Below, piece by piece: positions 6,440 to 11,118 of a DNA stretch of 11,118 bases. Source of the DNA: a bacterium (lineage in GTDB: Bacteria; Patescibacteriota; Microgenomatia; Levybacterales; UBA12049); contig JAKAEF010000023.1 in assembly GCA_021820025.1 (NCBI GenBank), positions 1 through 11,118 of the forward strand, read 5' to 3'. How positions within the stretch are numbered: position 1 is the first letter of the stretch; each line of letters starts with the position of its first letter. Below the pieces are notes generated by a model. That model had not been told where the DNA came from. It did not search any database and saw only the letters and a program-made list of their open reading frames with translations. Position numbers and translations under genes: made by a program.

Positions 6440-6448
6440 ATTATAGCA
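6440..6448 (-). promoter_or_regulatory. Extended -10 promoter for leaderless yqeY-like transcript
   Basis: On the minus strand TGCTATAAT is followed by six bases and the ATG at 6433. The predicted start point is the A of the start codon, so the mRNA would be leaderless. No clear -35 (a weak AATACA at an 18-base spacing) and no Shine-Dalgarno site are seen. Confidence 0.65.
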
Positions 6449-6469
6449 AATACAAAAAAAAGATGTATT

Positions 6470-7132
6470 TTAATGCCAATTTATTGGTGTTAGACCATGT
6501 TTTTCTAGATATGCATTGCACTTAGTAAAGTGATGATTCCCAAAAAACAATTTTTCAGAAAAAGGGGAAGGATGTCCCGATGATAATACTAAGTTGTTTG
6601 ACTTATCAATTATTTCTCCTTTTTTTTGAGCATATTTCCCCCACAACATATAAACAACATGTTTTTTATTTTGACTTAGTTTTTGAATAACCTCATCGGT
6701 AAATTTTTCCCAACCCATTCCTGCATGAGACGCAGGTTTGTTTGCTAAAACAGTTAAAACACTATTTAACAATAATACTCCTTGCTTTGCCCATCTTGAT
6801 AAATCCCCAGAAGGATTTGGGGTGATTCCTAAATCACTATGAATTTCTTTGTAAATATTTTTTAAAGACGGGGGAAGAGATAGTCCTTCATTTACAGAAA
6901 AACAAAGTCCATTCGCTTGTCCTTTTCCATGGTAGGGATCTTGCCCTAAAATAACTACTTTTACTTTATCAAATGGACATAAATCAAAAGCACGAAAAAT
7001 GTCTTTTGGAGGAGGATAAACTGCTGTTTTTATATATAATTCATGAATATGAGAAGCTAAATTTGTCCAATATTCTTGATTAAATGTGTCTTTAAGTTCA
7101 TTTTTCCATTGTGCATTTATTCGAACATCCAT
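6470..7132 (-). CDS. ung: Uracil-DNA glycosylase
   Basis: Family 1 uracil-DNA glycosylase cuts uracil from DNA (from cytosine deamination or dUTP incorporation) and starts base-excision repair. The 220-residue product has all key motifs: GQDPYHG (63-69) with the water-activating Asp65, FSV (78-80) for uracil stacking, LLLNSVLTV (120-128) with the uracil-binding Asn123, and HPSPFS (187-192) with the catalytic His187. The C-terminal PINWH is typical of the family. Length is normal. The ATG lies one base after the stop of the cca gene, with no Shine-Dalgarno site, so translational coupling from cca is likely. No terminator is seen after the stop; the next gene has its own promoter. Confidence 0.98.
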   Translation of the reverse strand: MDVRINAQWKNELKDTFNQEYWTNLASHIHELYIKTAVYPPPKDIFRAFDLCPFDKVKVVILGQDPYHGKGQANGLCFSVNEGLSLPPSLKNIYKEIHSDLGITPNPSGDLSRWAKQGVLLLNSVLTVLANKPASHAGMGWEKFTDEVIQKLSQNKKHVVYMLWGKYAQKKGEIIDKSNNLVLSSGHPSPFSEKLFFGNHHFTKCNAYLEKHGLTPINWH

Positions 7133-7133
7133 A

Positions 7134-8495
7134 TTATTGTCTAATTTCAGAAAGCCTTTTTAATAGATAATCTCTTCTATTTTTTGATAGATCTTCATCT
7201 ACTTCTTCAAATAATTTTTGCAAAATAACTCCAACTTCTTTTCCAGGTTTCATATTTAATTCTTTCATAACATCTGTTCCGTCAACTGCTAAATCGTTAA
7301 TAGAAAACGGAGCAGGTTTTAGTTGTTCTTCTATTCTCTCTTTAAATTTTTTCAATCTCCAGCTTTCAGCTTTTTCTTCTGCAATGCCGCTGCCAAGTCT
7401 GTCTCCAATTCTCAAATCCATCATGTCTCGGACATTTTCTACACCAATTCTTCTTATAAATCGTCTAACAGCGCTGTCTGTAATATGTTCATCAACACTA
7501 AACATATGCCATCTGATAAGATTAACAATTTTATTTCTGTCTTTTTTTGAAAAATGTAATCTGTTACAAATTTCATATGCCAATCTTGCTCCGGCAATTT
7601 CGTGATTATAAAAAATGACCAATCCATTTTCGTCTTTTCCTACAACTCGTGATTTTCCAATATCATGTATTAGCGTGGCAAATCTAACAATTGGATCTTT
7701 GGATGGGCAAAACTTGAGTGCTAAAACATTGTGAGTGAAAACATCATATACATGATGCCTGCCAGGTCTTGCTTGTGATAATTTAATTCCTTCCATTAAT
7801 TCTGGCAAAATATATTGCAGTAAATTTGCATTTTTTAACATCATGACTCCTTCATACGGAAAATCACTTGCAAGAATTTTTAAAAATTCATCTCGAATTC
7901 TTTCTCCAGAAATAAGAGGTAACAACATTGCGTCTTCTTGAATAGACTTCCACGTTGTTTCTTCAATAGCAAATTCAAGTTGCGTTGCAAATCTAATTGC
8001 ACGAAGCAGTCGTAAGGCGTCTTCTTTAAATCGCTTTGAAGCGTTTCCAACAGCCCGAATAAACTTATTTTCCAAATCTTTTTGTCCATCAAAATAATCA
8101 ATAATTTTGTTTTCTTCTATGTCATATGCCATTGCATTAATGGTAAAGTCACGACGTTCAACATCTTCGTTCAAGGTTTTTCCCCACTCAACACCAGATG
8201 GATGACGACTGTCTGTATATTCTCGTTCTGTTCGATATGTTGTTACTTCTACAACTTTATCTTGTTCTTGTATTTTGACTGGTATGCCAACAGTTCCAAA
8301 AGTATTGTCATAAAACCCATTTGGGAATACTTTTAAGATTTGTTCAGGAGTTGCGTTAGTAGTTAAATCCCAATCTTTGACGACTTTTTTTAGACTCATG
8401 TCTCGTACACATCCGCCGACTAAATATATCTCAAAACCTTCATTCTTAAACTTCTGGTAAATTTCTCGAATTTGTTCTGGCACTAATTGTTGCAT
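7134..8495 (-). CDS. cca: CCA tRNA nucleotidyltransferase (class II, with HD domain)
   Basis: The enzyme adds or repairs the 3'-terminal CCA of tRNAs using CTP and ATP. The 453-residue product has the head-domain motif YLVGGCVRD (24-32), the metal-binding DWD (41-43) in KDWDLTTNATPEQ, the RRDFTINAMAYD motif (114-125) and EDALRLLRAIRFA (158-170), typical of class II (bacterial) enzymes. An HD domain follows, with H255, ATLIHDIGK (273-281) and H298, suggesting an extra phosphohydrolase activity on RNA ends or 2',3'-cyclic phosphate as known for other HD-bearing CCA enzymes. The start is set at 8495: ten more in-frame codons reach an ATG at 8525, but that region lies upstream of the predicted start point and overlaps recJ. 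It is first in an operon with ung. Confidence 0.95.
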   Translation of the reverse strand: MQQLVPEQIREIYQKFKNEGFEIYLVGGCVRDMSLKKVVKDWDLTTNATPEQILKVFPNGFYDNTFGTVGIPVKIQEQDKVVEVTTYRTEREYTDSRHPSGVEWGKTLNEDVERRDFTINAMAYDIEENKIIDYFDGQKDLENKFIRAVGNASKRFKEDALRLLRAIRFATQLEFAIEETTWKSIQEDAMLLPLISGERIRDEFLKILASDFPYEGVMMLKNANLLQYILPELMEGIKLSQARPGRHHVYDVFTHNVLALKFCPSKDPIVRFATLIHDIGKSRVVGKDENGLVIFYNHEIAGARLAYEICNRLHFSKKDRNKIVNLIRWHMFSVDEHITDSAVRRFIRRIGVENVRDMMDLRIGDRLGSGIAEEKAESWRLKKFKERIEEQLKPAPFSINDLAVDGTDVMKELNMKPGKEVGVILQKLFEEVDEDLSKNRRDYLLKRLSEIRQ

Positions 8496-8497
8496 AC

Positions 8498-8506
8498 TGG
8501 TAAAAT
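8498..8506 (+). promoter_or_regulatory. Extended -10 promoter of recJ
   Basis: TGGTAAAAT is a TGn-type extended -10 with one mismatch in the hexamer (TAAAAT). Six bases separate it from the recJ ATG at 8513, so transcription should start at the start codon and give a leaderless mRNA. Any -35 contact would fall inside the cca gene. Confidence 0.55.
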
Positions 8507-8513
8507 TATAGCA
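8505..8513 (-). promoter_or_regulatory. Extended -10 promoter of cca-ung
   Basis: Minus-strand TGCTATAAT occupies the 17-base spacer between the divergent starts, and its first base is the complement of the A of the recJ ATG. The predicted start point is about three bases before the cca ATG at 8495. It overlaps the recJ -10 by two bases, so the two promoters can hardly be occupied at once. Confidence 0.6.
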
Positions 8514-10159
8514 TGAAGAAAACAAGAAAATGGGACATTCTTAGTTCAAAAGAAATCAGCTCCATGGAAGATGTAGTTACTGCAGTTTTGCAGAATAGAG
8601 GGTTGATAAAAAAAGAAGATATTGAGAATTTTTTACATCCTAAATTATCTGATGTAACTATTGAATCAGTTGGTATAGATACAGAACAATTAAATAAAAC
8701 AATAAATAGATTAAAAAAGGCAATTAAAGAAAAGGAAAAAATAATTGTTTTTGGAGATTATGATGTAGACGGTATAACCGGCACTGCAATTTTATGGGAA
8801 ACACTCCATAGTCTTTCTGCAAATGTTGTGCCTTACATTCCACATAGAGTAGATGAGGGATATGGGTTGTCTATAAAGGGAATAGATAATGTTTTAGAGC
8901 AGAATCCCGATACAAAAATTATTATGACCGTTGATAACGGTATTGTTGCCCATGCCGCAACTGGTTATGCAAATAGTAAAGGAATTGAGATTATTATTAC
9001 AGATCATCATACTCGTTCGGAAACAGCACCAAATGCATATGCAATTGTGCATACAACAAAATTGTGTGGAGCAGGAGTTGGTTGGATGTTATCGCAAGCA
9101 TTAAAAGGCAAAAAAGATACAGAGCACTTAGATTTAGTTTCTCTTGCAACGGTAGCTGATTTAGTTCCATTAACTGGTGCTAATAGGGCAATTCTTAAAA
9201 ACGGATTGCCATTTTTACAACAAACAAAACGAATTGGGCTTTTGGAATTATTTGCAGAAGCAGGAATAAATCCAAATATAATTGGTGTATATGAAATAGG
9301 ACATATTATTGGGCCAAGACTTAATGCAATGGGAAGATTGGAAAGTGCCATGGATAGTTTGCGCCTTTTATGTACCAATGATCCAAAAAGAGCTCGTCTC
9401 TTGGCAAGTCAGTTAGGAGTTACTAATAAAGAAAGACAATTACTAACACAAGCAGCAAGTATGCATGCCATAGAACAATTTAAAACGCATCTAAAATTAA
9501 AAAATGTGTTGTTTATTGCCAGTGAAACATATGAAGAAGGAATTATTGGCCTTGTTGCAGGGAAATTGGTAGAAGCATATTATAGACCGGCAATTGTTTT
9601 ATCTATTGGAGAAAAAGTAAGCAAGGCATCTGCAAGATCTGTTAGTGGGGTAAACATTATTGAATTTATTCGTAGCAGTTCCGACTTATTATTAAATGCT
9701 GGAGGTCATCCAATGGCAGCCGGATTTTCTGTAGAAACAGAAAAAATTACTGTACTTAAAGAAACATTAGAAAAATTAGCAGAAGAAATTATTACAGAAG
9801 AACACTTAACACCAATTCTAAAAATAGATGTAACTTTACCCTTAAAATTAATTTCCCAAAAACTTTATGATGCAATTTTGCAATTAGCTCCATTTGGTAT
9901 GGCAAATACACAACCTGTTTTTGTAAGTAAAAAAGTTACTTTAGAAGATATTCGACTTATTGGACAAACAAAAAAGCATGTAAAGTTTAAAATTATACAA
10001 GACAATTCAATTCCAATTGATGCAATTGCATTTAATATGGCAGATGTTATTAATCAGACAAAAAATAATAAAACAGCAGATATTGTGTATACAATAGATG
10101 AAAATGAGTGGAATGGAAGAAAAACAATTCAGTTAAAAATTAAAGATATTATGTTCTAG
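8513..10159 (+). CDS. recJ: Single-stranded-DNA-specific exonuclease RecJ
   Basis: RecJ is a 5'-3' exonuclease on single-stranded DNA that acts in recombination and mismatch or base-excision repair. The 548-residue product has the DHH-family motifs: IIVFGDYDVDGITG (77-90), TVDNGIVAH (139-147), ITDHHT (162-167) with the DHH triad at 164-166, and VSLATVADLVPL (209-220). The RecJ-typical GPRLNAMGRLESA (267-279) follows, then the DHHA1 motif NAGGHPMAAGFS (395-406). The C-terminal part (about 430-548) fits the OB-fold domain of RecJ. Length is close to that of E. coli RecJ (577). All metal-binding Asp and His motifs are present. It is transcribed away from cca-ung. Its TAG stop lies inside the convergent methyltransferase gene, an 11-base overlap. 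Confidence 0.97.
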   Translation: MKKTRKWDILSSKEISSMEDVVTAVLQNRGLIKKEDIENFLHPKLSDVTIESVGIDTEQLNKTINRLKKAIKEKEKIIVFGDYDVDGITGTAILWETLHSLSANVVPYIPHRVDEGYGLSIKGIDNVLEQNPDTKIIMTVDNGIVAHAATGYANSKGIEIIITDHHTRSETAPNAYAIVHTTKLCGAGVGWMLSQALKGKKDTEHLDLVSLATVADLVPLTGANRAILKNGLPFLQQTKRIGLLELFAEAGINPNIIGVYEIGHIIGPRLNAMGRLESAMDSLRLLCTNDPKRARLLASQLGVTNKERQLLTQAASMHAIEQFKTHLKLKNVLFIASETYEEGIIGLVAGKLVEAYYRPAIVLSIGEKVSKASARSVSGVNIIEFIRSSSDLLLNAGGHPMAAGFSVETEKITVLKETLEKLAEEIITEEHLTPILKIDVTLPLKLISQKLYDAILQLAPFGMANTQPVFVSKKVTLEDIRLIGQTKKHVKFKIIQDNSIPIDAIAFNMADVINQTKNNKTADIVYTIDENEWNGRKTIQLKIKDIMF

Positions 10160-10781
10160 TTTTTTTAGCGAGAAGATGATAAATATGAGAGCCCCCTCTT
10201 TCTCCACTCTTTGCAATTTTTTTAGAAAAATGGGTCATCACCCTTGCTTTTGCTTCATCTGGTGTTAATGGTGTTAGGACAACATTAAATTGCGCTTCTC
10301 TTGCTGCTTTTGCCATATTAAGATGGGGATTATCAAAATGCACTCTTCTGGTTGAAGATCTAATAATTCTTGTGTTATCTGCATCAAAGTCTGAAATAAC
10401 ATGAACACTTCCTCCTGGTCTTAATATCCTGTCCATTTCTTGCCACAATCCACTTCTTCCACTTATAAGAGCATATAAACCTGAATAATGGGGGAAATAT
10501 ATTTCTATTCGATCAAATTGTTGACCTTCAAATGGTAATCTTTCTCCCTTTTGTACAAAAATATCAAGTGTCTGTAGGGCTAAATTAGGAGAAGAGTAAT
10601 TCCTTTCACATATTTCTAATGCTAAGGGGTTAATGTCTATGCCTAATCTAAATACTCCTTGCGCCTTGTCTTGTGCTAAATAACTCCCTCCAATACCGAT
10701 TCCAATATCCAGCACGTATGTTCTTGCTGTTTGGTGCTCAGTTATATTTCCAATTGATTCTGGTGTTGCTCTTGCTATCAT
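10149..10781 (-). CDS. Class I SAM-dependent methyltransferase
   Basis: The 210-residue protein has a Rossmann-type methyltransferase core: motif I VLDIGIGIGGSYLA (23-36) for SAM binding, post-I GIDINPLAL (47-55) with the acidic residue for the ribose, a motif II/IV region RIEIYFPHYSGLYAL (91-105), and LRPGGSVHVISD (120-131). The 'IYFP' segment recalls TrmB (tRNA m7G46 methyltransferase, usually FPDPW), but the DPW and downstream Arg cluster are absent, so I do not assign TrmB. The substrate is unknown. The ATG at 10781 is the only ATG near motif I; an in-frame TGA lies 21 bases before it. It is preceded by an intrinsic terminator in its own leader (see the attenuator entry). The 3' end overlaps recJ by 11 bases on the other strand. 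Confidence 0.88.
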   Translation of the reverse strand: MIARATPESIGNITEHQTARTYVLDIGIGIGGSYLAQDKAQGVFRLGIDINPLALEICERNYSSPNLALQTLDIFVQKGERLPFEGQQFDRIEIYFPHYSGLYALISGRSGLWQEMDRILRPGGSVHVISDFDADNTRIIRSSTRRVHFDNPHLNMAKAAREAQFNVVLTPLTPDEAKARVMTHFSKKIAKSGERGGSHIYHLLAKKTRT

Positions 10782-10872
10782 ATTCCAAAAAAAATCTCCC
10801 GTTCAAGTTTTTTTGAAGGGAGACTGCATTGTCTTTTTACACGCAATTTTCTCCCTCTACGTAAGAAGGATA
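10782..10872 (-). promoter_or_regulatory. Candidate four-segment transcription attenuator leader
   Basis: In the minus-strand leader, segment 1 TCCTTC (10870-10865) can pair with segment 2 GAGGGA (10857-10852). Segment 2 extended, GAGGGAGA (10857-10850), can instead pair with TCTCCCTT of segment 3 (10823-10816), eight pairs with one G-U. Segment 3 also forms the 5' arm of the terminator with segment 4 (10806-10795). Pairing 2:3 would prevent 3:4, so the leader has the terminator/antiterminator logic of an attenuator. I recognise no known riboswitch or T-box. An eight-codon ORF (10829-10803, MQSPFKKT) crosses the terminator stem but has no clear ribosome site. The pairing is seen in the sequence; the function is inferred. 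Confidence 0.5.
10787..10823 (-). terminator. Intrinsic terminator five bases before the methyltransferase ATG
   Basis: Read on the minus strand, TCTCCCTTCAA (10823-10813) pairs with TTGAACGGGAGA (10806-10795) to give 11 base pairs with one bulged C, a six-base A-rich loop, and an immediate run of eight T (10794-10787). This is a strong Rho-independent terminator. Only five bases separate the T run from the ATG, so it would cut off the methyltransferase mRNA unless bypassed. It could also simply end the small basic gene upstream. Confidence 0.85.
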
Positions 10873-10878
10873 GGAGCG

Positions 10879-10907
10879 TATATAAATCGAATTATGTTTT
10901 TTGTCAT
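10879..10907 (-). promoter_or_regulatory. Candidate promoter of the methyltransferase leader
   Basis: On the minus strand ATGACA (10907-10902), one base from the -35 consensus, is followed by exactly 17 bases and TATATA (10884-10879), a moderate -10. The predicted start near 10872 falls just before segment 1 of the candidate attenuator and leaves a leader of about 91 bases. The box sits between the stop of the small basic gene and the leader, where a promoter is expected. Confidence 0.45.
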
Positions 10908-10911
10908 ATTG

Positions 10912-11109
10912 TTATGCATTTCTTAAGTATGGCTTTGGTGCTTTTTTGCCATCATTTTCTCTTTTTGCTTGCAGTCTTTGTAGATTACGTTCACTCTTGG
11001 GCAACTTATGTCCTCCTGCTGTCCTTCTTCCTTGTAGAGCAAAAGGAACATCATAAATACTTACTCTTCTAAGGGTCATTGCTGTTCTTCGTAAACTTTC
11101 AAAATCCAT
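10912..11109 (-). CDS. Small basic protein, unknown function (65 aa)
   Basis: The 65-residue product is strongly basic: I count 16 Lys/Arg against 6 Asp/Glu, with paired arginines at 7-8, 14-15 and 28-29 and a Lys-rich tail (AKRENDGKKAPKPYLRN). No Cys, membrane segment or signal peptide is present. The composition suggests RNA, DNA or ribosome binding, but I do not recognise a ribosomal protein or other family. The ATG at 11109 is supported by GGAG (11118-11115) five bases upstream, at the very edge of the window, so an upstream operon partner may lie outside. The next minus-strand gene is the methyltransferase, 130 bases away behind a terminator. Confidence 0.7.
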   Translation of the reverse strand: MDFESLRRTAMTLRRVSIYDVPFALQGRRTAGGHKLPKSERNLQRLQAKRENDGKKAPKPYLRNA

Positions 11110-11118
11110 ATAGTCTCC

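Noticed and set aside
6454..6461. A8 run (T8 on the minus strand) after ung as a terminator.
   Set aside because: No stable hairpin precedes it on the minus strand; it lies in the spacer of the yqeY-like promoter.
8496..8525. Longer start for the CCA enzyme at 8525.
   Set aside because: It would overlap recJ and lie upstream of the predicted transcription start; the added ten residues look unrelated to the family.
9007..9378. 123-codon minus-strand open frame inside recJ.
   Set aside because: It is antisense to conserved DHH-family motifs and shows no recognisable domain.
10149..10781. TrmB (tRNA m7G46 methyltransferase) for the methyltransferase gene.
   Set aside because: Only a loose IYFP similarity is present; the FPDPW motif and following basic residues of TrmB are missing, so a general class I label is safer.

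Overview
The window looks like chromosome from an AT-rich, gene-dense bacterium, most likely a member of the Candidate Phyla Radiation (Patescibacteria), with Microgenomates as my best guess. Reasons: separate, compact secD and secF genes behind a winged-helix gene; DUF3048 and DUF4446 envelope proteins; a 48-residue DUF5679 zinc ribbon; very short spacers; and several small proteins I cannot place elsewhere. TGA is used as a stop (winged-helix gene), so the TGA=Gly code of Gracilibacteria/Absconditabacteria does not apply. I see no mobile element, CRISPR array, tRNA or rRNA.

Layout. 1-402 (+): the tail of an unrecognised protein and a tiny zinc-ribbon protein. 403-1379 (-): a GNAT acetyltransferase, an intrinsic terminator, the DUF5679 protein and a small membrane protein. 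1447-5980 (+): DUF4446, DUF3048 (YerB-like), a winged-helix protein with a degenerate nucleotidyltransferase-like domain, SecD and SecF, tightly packed and centred on the cell envelope. 5981-8495 (-): YqeY-like protein, uracil-DNA glycosylase and CCA-adding enzyme. 8513-10159 (+): RecJ, divergent from the CCA gene. 10149-11109 (-): a SAM-dependent methyltransferase and a small basic protein.

How the parts work together. secDF drives the late stage of protein export, and its neighbours are membrane-anchored or a putative DNA-binding regulator joined to secD by an ATGA overlap. The cca-ung pair and recJ cover tRNA 3'-end maturation and DNA repair from one shared 17-base divergent control region.

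Two regulatory patterns stand out. First, genes that begin transcription units have a -10 element (often TGCTATAAT) so close to the ATG that their mRNAs should be leaderless or nearly so, while some internal operon genes have Shine-Dalgarno sites. Second, the methyltransferase is preceded by a predicted promoter and a leader of about 90 nt holding four segments that can pair in mutually exclusive ways and end in an intrinsic terminator five bases before the ATG. This is the layout of a transcription attenuator, and it is the most promising candidate for an undescribed system here.
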